Of a stretch of 64,000 nucleotides of DNA, positions 48,598 to 60,825 are shown one piece after another. Each line of letters starts with the position of its first letter. Position 1 is the stretch's first letter. A program made the translations under genes and the position numbers. The notes under the pieces were generated by a model. That model was given only the letters and a program-made list of their open reading frames with translations, had not been told where the DNA came from and did not search any database. Source of the stretch: Glandiceps talaboti (Eukaryota; Hemichordata; Enteropneusta; Spengelidae); NCBI RefSeq assembly GCF_964340395.1, contig NC_135550.1, positions 19,977,676-20,041,675 of the forward strand, read 5' to 3'.

Positions 48598-51500
48598 CTG
48601 TAAGGAAAAGGACAGACAAGAGAACACTGTAAGACTATACAGGCCATGTTACATGGGGCAATGCATGAAGTAATTCGTCGCATGCAACAAGGCAAGTAAC
48701 TATGACTGAGTGCGTACACGAAGCAACTAATTGCTTGATGAGTCGCAAGGCAAACTGTTGCACATTTGTAGACATATAAAGGTTAAAGATCAAGTCTTCT
48801 AGCACTGCTAAGCAGCAAGAAATTTACAAGAAAAGTTATAAAATTGCTCAATAAAAATGACTGAAACCTTGTAGACATATCAATAGTAAAACTATATTCA
48901 ATTTAGTTAGGAATAAATGATATACACAGCAGAGATCAAGCATTCATACACATTGTATACCAGAGATAAACGGTACTCATGGTAATAAATCAAAATTACA
49001 ACAAAAATTCTTGCCTGATTAGAATATCTATACTAAAAATATGGCAACCGTAACAATGACTGTCATTTTCATGCATGGGCACATGTCAAAGGTTACAGCT
49101 TGTGACACAGTGAGGTGGTTACACGGGGCAATTCATCAAGCAACTCAAGAAGCAACTTGTGATGAGTCGCACAAAATCTGACACGCCGGATTTTCTGTAA
49201 CGCATCTAGCGACATCACAAGGGCCTGCGATTATGTTTGTACTCGAGGCAATTCGTCGCATGAGATGAATTGCTCAGTGTGTTGCTCACTGAGCTGCCTC
49301 ATGTAACTGGGCCTTTACAACCGATTTATTGAGTTATATGCAATTACAATTTACAAATACTGAGTAACAAATAAGCTATTACAAGTATGGCTGCATTGTA
49401 ATCACATGCACATGCAAGGAATGTTAGTAGTTGTAGTATCAAGCAGTGGCATTTAGTATCTTTGCAACATTGCCAATAATGCAGTCTATATGTCCTCTGA
49501 AATGTGTAATCTGGGCTGTGTGTCACAGAGAATAACAGAATTTACAAACCATGTGCAATTTTTTCTGTAGGAGGTAACCAAGATGTTCCCAGCACGGAAG
49601 CCTCAAGGCTAGCAGTAAATTTTCTTACAGCAAGTGAAAACTTGTAACCTTACGAAAGTGGCATTTGTTGTCAAATGTTTCAAAAAAAACTATTTCACAT
49701 GAGATAAATTAATGTCTGTAACCTCACTAATTGATAGTATACTTCTGTATTTTCCTGTATCTATTATTTCTAAATGTCGAAGGAAGCTTGAATAGACAGC
49801 TAATTGATGGTACACTGCTGTATCTATCACTTCTAAATAGATTGAAATGACTATATTTTTACCTGTGACGGTGCCTGTAATGTGAGTGGTATTGGTATTG
49901 GTAATTGTGTAACTCCTTGACTGCTTTGGCTAGGTTGTAAAGTTGTTATCATTTGTTGAATACTTCCTACAAAGTTAAACATGTACACATCTTAGCATAA
50001 AAATATCTCTTTCAAAAACAGTATGACAACAAATTGGTTGCACAGTCAGTAAACATAAAAGCAAGCATGACAATTACAAATTGTACTAAGTGTCTACTGG
50101 ATCTAGGACAGTGGGATAGAGTCATCAATACATGGACCATTACTTCAGAATAAAGCTAACTAAAATTTACACCCATGTCTAAAGTCACTTTGTATTTGTT
50201 TTGTTGATAAAACAGTATTAACTTGACTTGCCTGATTGGTCTTGTATTTGTGTTGTTGGTATTGCTGTTGATGATGGATAGTTCAAAACTAGATTGGTAT
50301 CAGTCAATTGTTGTGGCGCTGGGGCATACACCACTCCCTGTGGTGTTTGGTACATTACATGGCCAGCCATTGATGTCAGTGTTGTAGCACCTAAAAAGAC
50401 AACGAATACTTGGCATCAAGTGTTTGTTTGTATCTGCATGTCTCTCACCACAGAAGTCCCTTTCATTATCCATAGTTTCTTCAACGCTTCCTCTTCAATA
50501 AATTTACAATCCTGTGTTTATTGTATACCTCCCACACACTTCAAAGAGGTTGCATGATTTGGAGAAAGTTGAAAACACAAATACACAAATCTTGTGTACA
50601 ACTTTGCATTTTAATATACTGTGTTTTGGAGAAAACATTACTTCTCACATAATGCTATAAAGATAGTTGGCTCGAACACAAAATGTCAACTATACTATTT
50701 GTCTTTATGTTAAAGACTTGAACATTTTAACTATCAATTAACGGAGTTAATTTTGTAAATCATCTTTCATCAAATGAAAACTAACTAACGTACCTGTAGT
50801 GGCAGGTTGGCTGGTAGGCACAAATGATATGGTTGCTGTTTGTTGTTGCTGCTGACTGTTGTCATCATTTGCAGTGGTTGTACCTCCCGGTTGTTGGATT
50901 GCCACTGCTGTTACCATCTGACCTAAGTTTGTTGCTGAACTTGTCGCAGGCTGTTGTAGCCTGTATACTGTCTGTGGATGTTGCTGCTGCTGTTGTTGAT
51001 GTTGTTGTTGTTGCTGTTGTTGTTGTTGTTGATTTGTCTGCAACTGTGACTGCAGCTGTAACTGTTGACCTTGCGCTTGGAGTTGTTGGACACCAAGTTG
51101 TATGGCTGCACCAGGTGTGAGTGGAGTTCCTGTCAGTCGGACAAATAAAAATAAGCAGTTAGAAATCTAAGTCATTAAATGTACAAATTTCAATACTTTG
51201 TAACAATGGCTGCTAGGACTTTTGGTAATGTACACCATATATACCGTAAATGTACAAAAATGTGTTCACAGAAGAGCCATATTCATAACATGGAAAACTA
51301 CAATACAACGTTCTGAAACTGGCACAACAGTGTATTTCTAATACTAATTATGACAGATCGTTTTATTACAACCGGAAATGATTGGCTCAAGGATGAAGTG
51401 ATTGGCTTAGATTGTGTCATGTGGTATGAACAAGTGAACCACAGTGACCTAAATTTGCATAGAGCATACACTAATCCCATCATCCTCTATTTTCCCTAGG

Positions 51501-54500
51501 GCATTAGTCATGTAAGACGCAAGTGCTTCCACTACGGAAAGAATATGTTCCTGAGAATATAACATGTTCTAAAACACTTATAGCCTGGCCTTATTCGGGC
51601 ACTAGTAGACATCATTATTACCCCTTGTGCTGTTATGTAGCAACAATTTCCTTCAGCTTTCACCCTCAGGAAATAGTTGCTGCATAACAGCCCTTGGGGT
51701 ATTAGATGTCGACTAGCGCCCTCATAGCCAGACAATAAATGTACCATATATTAGTTGTTGCCACGCAAGAATTTCTGGGAGGAGATACTACTGAAACATA
51801 TTCAACTAAAATTGCACAATTTAAGATGTTAAAATTCAAGTCTTTCTAGCTAGTGGTTCTATGAACTATGGAAATGACTTATGTAAGTTCAAAGTACTTT
51901 TAAGTTTTTTAATCTTAATAATAAATAATAACTTTATTTCCTACGAAAAACAAACAAAACAAAATAACAACAGCAACGACAGTGACAATTTCGTCCACTT
52001 CAATTGGATGTGTGACGACAATTGTAGGAAATGTAACTAGAAATAGTCATGCATAGACTAATCGAGTCTAGCTACTCGAAATATACTTAATCTGAAGATT
52101 ACTATTTACACATATTTGCTGTTCTCATAACTTTGGAGGAAAAACAACTACAACAACAAGGAATGGTGCAAAGGAAAACTTGTATAAATTACAATACACA
52201 GGGCTCGTCAAGAAGAAATTGTTTAAAACTTCTTTTTAAAAAGACTTTTGGAAGAAATACTACGAATATCGTGTGGTAAACTATTCCAGATTTTGGCGCC
52301 AGCAAACTTAATTGATGATTGTCCAAAACCACTTCTATACATAGGTGTGTGGAGATCTTTGTTCAGTTTTTGTCTTGTTTCATGGTTATGGCTAATGTAA
52401 GAAAAATAGTTATCAAAGTGTGCTGGGAGCACATTATACAGAGCATCGTGAACAAATATGCCAACTTGAAATTCATACTGTTTAAAAATGTCAAGAATGC
52501 CTAGTGTGCGGAAAAGTGGAGCAGTGTGTGCATCATACTTCATGCGTGTTATGATACGCACAATTTTCTTTTGTATCAGAAAAATATCACGTAAATGTGT
52601 TTTGTACGTACTGCCCCAGATTTCAAGTCCATGCGTTATATGTGGTAATATGAAAGTGTTGTATAACATAACAAGAACTGAAATTGACACGGTTTCTCTT
52701 AACTTATGCAAATTTTCTTCTTAACTTCAGTGGTATGTTGCCTCCACGTCAAGTTGCTATCAATACAAACGCCAATAAAAGAAGTATTCTCAGTTTCTGT
52801 TACCACTTGCCTATTCAAAGTTATACAATCTTGGATATCTCTAATACTATATCTACTTTTTATGATCATGTATTCTGTTTTATTACAATTGATGGTCAGT
52901 TTATTGGCATTACACCATTTGTACACCTTTTGAAATTCTAAATTTACTTGACCAAGAGATACTATGTTTTGATTTGAGTCTACAGACCGAAACAAGACTG
53001 AATCGTCTGCATAAAGTCTGAAATCTATTACTGAGTGCCAGGGACCTGACATCCTCCTACCAACAATACTGTAAATCACTGCTAAACATGTACTCTGACT
53101 AGACATCATGATGGTAGGTCTGCTTAGTACAATCATATCAACAATTCATTACTTGTAAAACATGTTACCATCTGTTATTGGTATACATTTACATAGAAAC
53201 TATCAAGTAATCTGATGAGTGAAATCTATACTGGTCAATCTAATTTCATTCCTATCATTAACAGGTTTTTTTTCCCTCTGGTTCAAGGTCTGACTACAAC
53301 TTACAAACACAAACACAACAAATACCTTGCTATTTACACTACAAATGTAATTACGCATACACTTGGATAATGTCATTTTTTGTTTGGCTTTATGCAAAAT
53401 AGAGTGGATATCCCCATCAATCAAATGTTGCAAAGAGTTTCATTATGATTAAACTAAAGTATGTTGTCTGTCACCGAGTCAGCTCAAATGAAATGGTGGT
53501 ACCAGAACAATCTGCTGTCATCACAATTACAGAATACAGGCTTTACACGGGATCTTGCCGACAACTAGTATTAGTTACTTCATTTGTATTGATTAGAGTT
53601 AAAAGTCAGGAATCCAATCAAAGCTTCTTGTATTAGTGCTATCTTATTGGTGTACCCATCACAATCACATAGAACCATTCTTTTGTTCTGACCAACCTTT
53701 TTTTCCATAGTTCTCCAACTATTTTGTCACACCTAACAGTTCAATCCTAATCCAAACTTAACCCTGAAGACACTTTTTAAGTAAAGGTAAAAGATGCCAT
53801 GTTCCTAGATACTTTGAGATAGTTTAAGTTTGGAGAGAAACTTGACTCAACATAACAATTTATACTTGTTGACCTGGGACCTCACCTACATATTACAGTT
53901 ACTTCACATATGACAATTTCAAAACTATTTTCTGATTTTTCATAATAAAAGTTGTCGATTCCACCCCTGGCAAGACAATAATAAGATGAATTATTACCCC
54001 ATTAGTCTTTGATTACAAAGTCATCAAATGTTAACCCTGCTTCCAAATATTCTCACGTTTCGGACATTGTCTGTGATGGAACCTATCTGTATGATCTTCA
54101 ACTAGTCTCTTTTCATGATTTATAATGATAATGTATATGAAAACTTAGACAAAATGAGCCCATCAACTTTCCTTATTTAACCATGTAGTCTGCATGGGGT
54201 ACAGCATATGGTTATCACAGCTGTGTCTGGCATTTCGTGGCTATATCTTTTTAGGTACAATTTTTATAATCCAGACATTTGATACAAACCATTACATGGA
54301 CAAATTCTTCTGTAATGTTAATCTCATACATTTATTATAAACATAACACAGAAGTACTTTTCTGACAGTATAATTGCCCGTCACATTTTAGGACACGACT
54401 CAGAATGTACTTTATTAAATAACACAATCTGATATTAAAGTACAACTGTCAATAATTCAAAAGATTCTGCAGAGAGTAATTGTTGACAGGAGACATCGAT

Positions 54501-57500
54501 ATTTTCCCTTTCATGCTTCTGAATTTTAAGTCACATTTCGAAAATTTTATATATTTCCCTGTATTTGCTTTATAATATGAAGCCAAATCTACACAGAATT
54601 TACACTGAAATTTCTCCAAACAAAAGTATTTACTATGTTATGAAAGATTTTTTACTACACAAGTAAAATGTTGAGAGGGTGATATATCATAACATGGGCT
54701 GACATTCAAAGGTACTGTGACAGTGTACTGTCCTTGCACTATAAATTGTTGTCAATTCCATTAAACCTCGATAGCCAGACTTTTACCATGAAGGTATTCT
54801 AATACAGCTTAATACTAACCTGCAGGTAAGATAGTAGTAATTCCACCAGGTAGCTGCATTGAAATATTACCAGCAGTCTGAGAATTAGCTGTGGACATTG
54901 TTGACACGTTCACTGTGTTGTTGCTCTTTAAACTGTTTGACATAGACACAGACTGGTTTGCACTTGTACTAGTTGGCAAGTAACTTGTCATGGGGAAGGT
55001 GTGACCAGCTCCAGCAATCTGTATAGCTACGGACACAATAATACAGTCATTCTACAATGTTGACGATTGCTGGAGTTATTGATTTAAAAAACACATCGTG
55101 AAATCATTTTAATACATGTATTCATAAGCATATGGGTAATAACATAACTCTGAGTCCTTCCATGTGTTCAGATCATATCTGTACAGTAAGAAAATTGTAA
55201 ACACAATATGACATCTGTATTTGTAAGTAACTGTCTACACATCAGGCAAAACCAGTCAAATCCTACATACATTTGTTATGTGGCCAGTTGTGGTTAACTT
55301 TGATCTGTCATATCATGCCGCCATAGTTTGACAGTGAACAGATACATACAGATAGGTTGACACTAACACATGGGTCAAACATGCAGTATATTGACTGACT
55401 GTACCTGAGGTGGCAGCACCTGTTCCAGCAATGTTGCCCTCAGCTCCTGCACCAGGTATGTTAGTTATTGTGAAGATTTGTGGTTTGCCCTCCTATTACA
55501 AATGGAAGTTGACATCAAGTCAATTAATGGAAGCAAAAAAACAACATTCATTTCCCCTATCCTATCAAGTTGGACCAATTGGTAATAATAAATACATTCA
55601 AGTCTGCCTTCAACTCTGATATCACCCCATTTTCTCTACTGTTTCCAATGATTGCACAGTGTACTACATTCTAAGATAAATTCCTTATGATACAGATAGA
55701 CCTTGGACAAGGAGATTAAATAACTACACCCCCTAATTTCATTACAATCTAACTGACCTCACACAAGCTTATCACATGCAATTTAAAACACACTGGCCTT
55801 CAAAAACTTCAGACACATCTTAAGTTACAACTCCGAATATTTTTCTCTCCTGGAACTACCTAACCCCATAAGACAGCGAAAATGAAATGGTGCATTCTTA
55901 GTGATTAAATACATCACATTAGAATTGTAGGTAAACATGATTCAATCTACAAATAGAGAAGTGCAGCTGCTAAAATGTATACATATCCGGCCTGATAAGG
56001 TCTTATCAACTTCTAGATCTTATATTATTATGAAAATTTCAGATATGTGTTTGTGTACATATTGATCACTAATATACAAGTTGTTGGCTGTGGTGAAGAG
56101 AGTGGATTCTGGAATTATGACCTCACAACTAACTTCACAAAACTTTGCATAATCTGGTCATATTCACTGAAGTTCCTACAATATTGGAGAACAATGACAA
56201 TAGTTCTAATTGTGTCCTTATTATGTCATGTCACTCTTTCCTGTTTCCTGCCTAAACATCATGTGAGTAAAGAAACTTGGGACAATGTACATAGAAGGAC
56301 AACAATCCAAAAATCTTCACCTCACAACCATTTCTGACACTGGTCAAACATGTGGGTGAGCAGTATGGGGGAGGGAAGGCTACAATAAATTACCTCATTT
56401 CTTTTACAGAGTGACACCAATGCCTAGTTGACTTCCTATTGCCTTTTGATGGATATGTCCGTTTTCAAAATTTGTCTGATCACACTCCCACACATGTGAA
56501 ATTTGAGCTTTGCCACTGCTTGATGACAGAACAAATGAAGTTGTGACTGTGGGAGGCATCCCTAAAGCAAAACAAGAAACTAGAATATTTCCTACACTAA
56601 ACACCGTTGTTAACTTTCTTAAGACTGTATTTTCAGTGATATAAAATGAAGTCATCAGAAAAAGCCTTACTTCTTGGATCTTAATTTAGCGGAATAGAAA
56701 TATCGGAGAAAAAAATTGGGGAAATTTTGAAAATAAGAAAATACAAAGTATTTTTTATCATCTTCCTTTATCTAACAATATTTTGAGCGTATAAAACCAA
56801 TATTCAACAATTACAAAAACAAATCCATTCGTCACAAAAAAAGTGTTTGACAGAAAAAACAAGATTTTGAAGAGTATTGGGAATTAATCTTTATGAAGCA
56901 AACAACTTTTTTATACAACAGCCAACATACCAAACACAAGCCAAGTTGTACACAATTGAACACAAAATACAAAATTTATACACCAGTCCATCTATATAGC
57001 GTCAGAAAATACGTGATATAAAGGTTTTGTCACTTCTTGGCTTCTACTTCTACTGTGACAAAATCCCTTGTGTCGACACATGAGGATTAATATTTTGCTT
57101 GGCTGAACAAAGAAAACCATCAGGGAATAACCATCTAAATATCACAAGGATTATTTGGTTCAGATGATCTTGTTCCAGAAATAAGATATTCACTGACACT
57201 TACAAGTAATCTTAACATAAGAAGTCATCTGTTATTTTAAGCACAGACATATCGTATTTCAAAACTGAAATTCATGTATATGATAATGTAAACAGGGAAT
57301 CCCTGGCTGTTCCATTTTCAGCAACCAGATAGAGTTTCACTGTTATCATTAGTGCTACCAAAATAGACTGGTGATTCACTGACAAAGTATTCTGTTCAGA
57401 AATGACGCAAATGAACACATGCCAGTGACTGGAGAAACAAAACACAGCCTTCTTATGTATGAAACTCACATCAAACACCGCTTCTATATCAAGTAACATG

Positions 57501-59781
57501 ACATCATAGTTGGCATCGGATTGGCTAGCTTATCAAGTCTGGAATTCAAAGTTTATTATGTTGCATGTAACCCATACTAGAATTACTGACTGCATATTCA
57601 CCTTATGCTGGATGTCAAATTCTTGCATTTTTCATGCATGCTGCCTTCTGTGTTGCATTTTTCATTTTCTGAATGACAGAAACCTAAAGGAAACCTATTT
57701 TGTTGAAAACCACTCAACTGTGTCGGTTCAGGAATAAGTTACTACACACTAAAAATATCAAGCTGGCAAAGGTACACATGTAATTACAAACAAAGCAAGC
57801 TTTACATGTTATGTATAATGCATCTTTCTAAATGTAAATAAAAAATATCTGAGATTCAAGTAAGATCTGTACATTATGATCATTGTTCATTTTACTTTGA
57901 AAATATACACAGCAGTTGCTATATCCTCCCCAAATGATATTACAACATTAATGCCAACTGAACCTGATTCCTCAAATTTCAAATGTAAACAAAGCAGATT
58001 TTCAATCACGATATCAATACAGCTAATTTTCTGATTCTATTTTTATTCACGTCAATGGTCATAGTCATGATTTCCTGAAGTTTCAGCTTCTGATTAAATC
58101 GTGGGTGTAAAACAGTCTGTTCTTATTTTAGAAAGATGATGTCATGTTGTGCGGTTTTCTAACTTTAAGTCTACAGAAATAAAATCATTCTAAATGAAGG
58201 TGACTTGACCCCTAGATCAGAGCATTCACAGCTATTGTGTGTCTATCCATATAAGGCATGGATTGCATAGGGAAATACCACACAGCCTATTCCACTAACA
58301 ATTACTACCAATAAGGACAAATTATGCCCATATATGGCATAACTGTTGCACATTCCGCCATATTTGGAATGAGAGGCCGATCTGAAATTTTATCAATGAA
58401 CCCTGGCTACACATGTTTTTACTATACTATAACTGTCAAAGCCATTTGCCTAAATGTTCATATTGAGGGCACCCCTGGGGACAAACAATATTTCAAAGTA
58501 AAGAAGGGTTTAGCATGAGCTCAAAAGTCACGATGCAGTCGACGAAAATCGCTCACACGTACACAACGAAGGCCTTTTTTTCAATGTTTACGCCAGGCAA
58601 TGCATTCTTTTGTACGTGTATGTACAATAAATGTGTTTTCAAGTTACCGTGCGTTGAACTTGATACGCAAAACTGGAGTACGATCGACATATAAACTGTC
58701 GTAGAATGCGTGCAATATGAATTCTTGGTAGTTTTTACTATGACTTTGGGAAAGAGAAAAAAACACAAACCTTGCCCTCTTCCTCATTCACTTGATAAGA
58801 TAATTCTGTTTCCTCAAAGCCGGTGGCACTCATACGTTGGTCTGAGGTTTGTAGACCAGCCTGGGTCGGTGGGTCTGGAGAATTCAGACAAGTTTGGATG
58901 AGAGCTTTTCCACTTTCACTTGTAATCATGGGTTGCAGTTTCCTTGTAGCAAATGTATATACATGGCCAGTTTCGCTTGCAACCAGCAGCATAACCTGCG
59001 TTCCAGTCAATGTTGATAGTTCATACGCCTAAAAAATGAACAGAACAGTTAGTGAATGCACAATAAACATTTGTAACAAATGTACAGTACAAGATACAAA
59101 AAAATGCACGTGAACATTGAGATGCATCTTGAAATAAAACGTTCCAACTTCCAAACATTATCAATATTCGTACCTGGAAATACTACTGCTAAATTTACAT
59201 ACATGATATATCAATATTATCATTTCAGAATTATTGTATTGCAAATGCAAAATGATCAAAACAAATGATGTGGCTTATAGAAGAAATACAACGACTCTAC
59301 AAATGCACTGCTGCAATTTTCACAAATTCCTCGTAATTTTTTTAATAACCCATGCCACAGGCTGAACCCTTTGGGTAACGTTACAAGACCCACAAAAACT
59401 TGCCTTTTTCATGATGCCAGTTTTACGTTTGCTGAAAGTTGTGTATCGTCTTAGTTTGTTGTTAATAAATTCCATTTTGATCTTAACACGTCCCTTCGTC
59501 TTTTTCCCGGGTTTTGGCCCATCTTTGCCAGGTTCACGTTTCATTAGATCGTCTTCTGCAGACCTCTTTTTGCCCCTTTCGTTGCCAATATTCTCCATGT
59601 CTGAGCTCCCTTCGCTGTCATCGGCATCAACTTGATCAAGGCCGGTGACAACAGCGGTCCCATAAGTGCCGTCTTCGGGCCTAATGGTGGAATTGTCAAG
59701 CATATCTCGTATGTTACCTGGTGCAGTATATTCCACAGAACCGAGCTGACTTTGACTGGAGTTCGTGTGCTGGCTCTGCAT
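48523..59781 (-). CDS. SRF: Serum response factor (MADS-box transcription factor), 8 exons
   Basis: Nuclear MADS-box factor that binds CArG boxes CC(A/T)6GG as a dimer and drives cytoskeletal, muscle and growth-response genes with MRTF or Ets (TCF) partners. Exons in transcript order: 59781-59404, 59028-58771, 55492-55405, 55026-54820, 51129-50794, 50390-50232, 49966-49863, 48597-48523. They sum to 1605 nt, 534 residues (human 508), with all phases agreeing. An acidic N-terminus (about 50-65) precedes a KKRS motif at 71-74 like the human phosphorylated region. The MADS domain starts about residue 92 and spans exons 1-2, followed by the SAM extension and DQRMSATGFEETELSYQV. The C-terminal half is Q/S/T-rich with polyQ at 344-360. 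The ATG has an in-frame stop five codons upstream. Introns 1 and 6 appear to use GC donors. Five CArG boxes lie at the locus, suggesting autoregulation. Confidence 0.95.
48643..48770. mobile_element. MITE fragment, GTTACATGGGGCA family
   Basis: It begins CATGTTACATGGGGCAATGC and contains TTCGTCGCATG and GATGAGTCGC words shared with the element at 49117-49313. It lies in SRF intron 7, about 45 bp from the exon 8 acceptor. Confidence 0.6.
49117..49313. mobile_element. ~197-bp MITE, GTTACACGGGGCA ends
   Basis: The left end GGTTACACGGGGCAATTC is mirrored by the right end (read on the other strand as CAGTTACATGAGGCAGCTC). Both are followed inward by AGCAAC. Internal TTCGTCGCATG and GATGAGTCGC words link it to the copy at 48643. 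It is noncoding, in SRF intron 7. Confidence 0.7.
49863..49966 (-). CDS. SRF: SRF exon 7
   Basis: 104 nt after acceptor TACTTTGTAG, phase 1 to 0, donor GTAAAA. It encodes a Gln/Pro/Thr-rich segment (SIQQMITTLQPSQSSQGVTQ, then LPIPIPLTLQAPSQ) of the transactivation domain. Confidence 0.85.
50230..50231 (-). other. GC-type 5' splice site of SRF intron 6
   Basis: Exon 6 ends CAATCAG followed by GCAAGT. The nearest GT (4 nt further) would put exon 6 in the wrong phase for exon 7, whereas the GC site keeps the frame. AG|GCAAGT is the typical context of GC-AG introns. Confidence 0.75.
50232..50390 (-). CDS. SRF: SRF exon 6
   Basis: 159 nt after acceptor TCTTTTTAG, phase 1 to 1. It contains AGHVMYQTPQGVVYAP, matching the GGHMMYPSPHAVMYAP segment of human SRF, then LTDTNLVLNYPSST. 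It ends CAATCAG before GCAAGT, a second GC-type donor. Confidence 0.92.
50794..51129 (-). CDS. SRF: SRF exon 5: polyglutamine-rich activation domain
   Basis: 336 nt after acceptor GACTGACAG, phase 1 to 1, donor GTACGT. It encodes GAAIQLGVQQLQAQGQQLQ, then ten Q, H, six Q, a spacer and a later run of five Q (SQQQQQTA). The repeat is CAA-dominated with CAG interruptions. It aligns loosely with the QVPVQAIQVHQ region of vertebrate SRF. Confidence 0.88.
51578..51737. mobile_element. ~160-bp hairpin MITE
   Basis: The left half (GGCACTAGTAGACATC, ACCCC, GCTGTTATGTAGCAAC, ATTTCC) is matched in inverse by the right half (GTTGCTGCATAACAGC, GGGGT, GATGTCGACTAGCGCC). The short central loop lies around AGCTTTCACC. 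It is noncoding, in SRF intron 4. Confidence 0.75.
51910..53040 (-). mobile_element. Degraded 5'-truncated non-LTR retrotransposon
   Basis: The 3' part of a LINE lies in the same orientation as SRF, in its intron 4. RT coding remains cover about 53040-52223. A ~300-bp 3' UTR ends with AATAAAGTTATTATTTATTA on the minus strand near 51915. It belongs to a different family from the LINE at 28494, judging by the YADD context and C-terminal AGAKIWNSLP motif. Confidence 0.8.
52223..53040 (-). pseudogene. LINE reverse transcriptase pseudogene (YADD motif, one frameshift)
   Basis: The first frame carries DFRLYADDSVLF (RT motif C), WCNANKLTINCNKTEYMI and SFIGVCIDSNLTW, and ends at KKKICIS. The second frame continues from HKLRETVS through MLYNTFILPHITHGLEIWG, LGILDIFKQY and AGAKIWNSLPHDIRSISSKS to LFKKKF. 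The break near 52700-52712 looks like a small deletion with frameshift. Motifs A and B are missing because of 5' truncation; sequence before about 53040 does not look like RT. Nonfunctional. Confidence 0.85.
53655..53785 (+). repeat. SINE-like dispersed repeat, copy 2
   Basis: It shares ACCATTCTTTTGTTCTGACC, CCAAC, CATAGTTCT and a looser downstream part with 26950-27155. It lies in SRF intron 4, antisense to the gene. Confidence 0.35.
54820..55026 (-). CDS. SRF: SRF exon 4
   Basis: 207 nt after acceptor TGTCCGTAG, phase 1 to 1, donor GTTAGT. Ser/Thr/Asn-rich; HTFPMTSYLP and MQLPGGITTILPAG correspond in position to FPITNYLAP and MQLPTSFTLMPGG of human SRF. Confidence 0.9.
55405..55492 (-). 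CDS. SRF: SRF exon 3
   Basis: 88 nt after acceptor TTTGTAATAG, phase 0 to 1, donor GTACAG. It encodes EGKPQIFTITNIPG, matching the FTVTNLPG segment just after the SAM domain in vertebrate SRF, then a Gly/Ala-rich tail. Confidence 0.88.
58247..58256. promoter_or_regulatory. CArG box CCATATAAGG (SRF intron 2)
   Basis: Perfect CC(A/T)6GG consensus, the first of three within 121 bp. Predicted SRF binding site inside the SRF gene itself. Confidence 0.65.
58328..58337. promoter_or_regulatory. CArG box CCATATATGG (SRF intron 2)
   Basis: Perfect palindromic CArG box, 30 bp (start to start) from the next one. It has the same core as the upstream box at 60122. Confidence 0.65.
58358..58367. promoter_or_regulatory. 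CArG box CCATATTTGG with flanking Ets-like cores (SRF intron 2)
   Basis: Perfect CArG consensus. On the minus strand it is followed one base later by GGAAT (an Ets-core GGAA), and on the plus strand GGAA overlaps its right edge. This resembles the CArG plus Ets layout of serum response elements. Confidence 0.65.
58771..59028 (-). CDS. SRF: SRF exon 2: second half of MADS box and SAM extension
   Basis: 86 codons after acceptor ATTTTTTAG, beginning AYELSTLTGTQVMLLVASE, then GHVYTFATRKLQPMITSESG. It ends NEEEGK before GTTTGT, phase 0 to 0. It forms the dimerisation beta strands and the cofactor-contact region. Confidence 0.96.
59402..59403 (-). other. GC-type 5' splice site of SRF intron 1
   Basis: Exon 1 ends AAAAAG followed by GCAAGT. 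Splicing here to the acceptor before 59028 restores the invariant KKAYELSTLTG MADS sequence exactly. The nearby GT, three bases into the intron, would shift the frame. Confidence 0.85.
59404..59781 (-). CDS. SRF: SRF exon 1: N-terminus and first half of MADS box
   Basis: 126 codons ending at GIMKK. It contains an acidic Ser-rich patch (DADDSEGSSDMEN), NERGKKRSAEDD, and the DNA-contacting MADS helix (KGRVKIKMEFINNKLRRYT, then TFSKRKTGIMKK). It ends phase 0 before GCAAGT, a GC-type donor. Confidence 0.95.
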
Positions 59782-60099
59782 GCTGTAATGTTTTTATTTT
59801 CGCGGGATGACGATATTTAGATTTTCAGATGGCCTAGCTTCCTGTCTCTTCACGAAAAAGGCAATGTCGTTTTACACCTAAATCTACATACGCACAGAAC
59901 TACATTTCTTGTTATACTATTTCAAGTATCTCTATCACCGAAAAACTGGCAAAAAATTAAATAATATGACCGAATATTTCTAAAATAGTTAATTTAATAC
60001 TTCAAAGTGTAATAAAAATGGCAAAATCGAAATATGTTGAAGTTGGCGGAATAATAATTAAGCCCTGTCCGAATCACTCCCAGTAAGGAAAGCGGGTTT

Positions 60100-60109
60100 C
60101 CTTATTTGG
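60100..60109. promoter_or_regulatory. CArG box CCTTATTTGG upstream of SRF
   Basis: Perfect CC(A/T)6GG, 319 bp upstream of the SRF ATG. An AAGGAAAGC Ets-like core lies about 10 bp away (60085-60093). SRF promoters in mammals carry CArG boxes used for autoregulation. Confidence 0.7.
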
Positions 60110-60121
60110 ATGGCAGGGACT

Positions 60122-60131
60122 CCATATATGG
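60122..60131. promoter_or_regulatory. CArG box CCATATATGG upstream of SRF
   Basis: A second perfect CArG box 22 bp (start to start, about two helical turns) from the first. It is embedded in a larger palindrome (AGTACTCCATATATGGAGTACT with one base off at the left edge). Confidence 0.7.
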
Positions 60132-60252
60132 AGTACTCAATTTATATGTATACATCTGTGTATGCACAGTATAGTTACAGACAATCAAAATCCAGTCAAT
60201 CACAGACATTCTACGATTTAAGACTTCTACATACAACGATTCTACGATTCAT

Positions 60253-60397
<145 letters not shown>

Positions 60398-60540
60398 CTC
60401 TCCCTCCCTTTGTTTTATTTGCTTCTGTATGACTTTACTAGTGATATATCCACTAATTTTTGTAGTAGTGTATGTATTTTAATTTTCTGTTATTCAGTGC
60501 TACTCCTAACATGCTCAGTGTGCCCCTGATAAAAAGGGCT

Positions 60541-60566
60541 GAAATAAATAAATAAATAAATAAATA
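60541..60566. repeat. (AAAT)n microsatellite
   Basis: Six AAAT-type tetranucleotides in tandem. Confidence 0.9.
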
Positions 60567-60825
60567 CAACATGAATTTACTACAACATGTACTAGTATTT
60601 GTTAAACTGTGGTGAAGTAACGTATTGTAGTTGGTTTCCCTTCACTTTTTGTTCGTAGTTCTTTTAGTATCATTTATATTCTTTGTTTTGCTTTAATATT
60701 ACATTTCAAATCTGAATCTGTTGACCTAAAGCTTTGCATTGGCCAGTGCAGGATATACCCACTGATAACATGTCAAATTCGTCTCTTCGTGAATGTCAAC
60801 TCTAATATATCGCACACCAAAAACA

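Larger units (their letters stand above)
55493..58770. other. SRF intron 2
   Basis: A 3.3-kb intron with an ordinary AT-rich middle. The part near exon 2 is special: a CArG cluster at 58247-58367 and a small CpG-dense patch at about 58530-58740 (some 15 CpG, against very few in flanking sequence), which suggests a regulatory element. Confidence 0.5.
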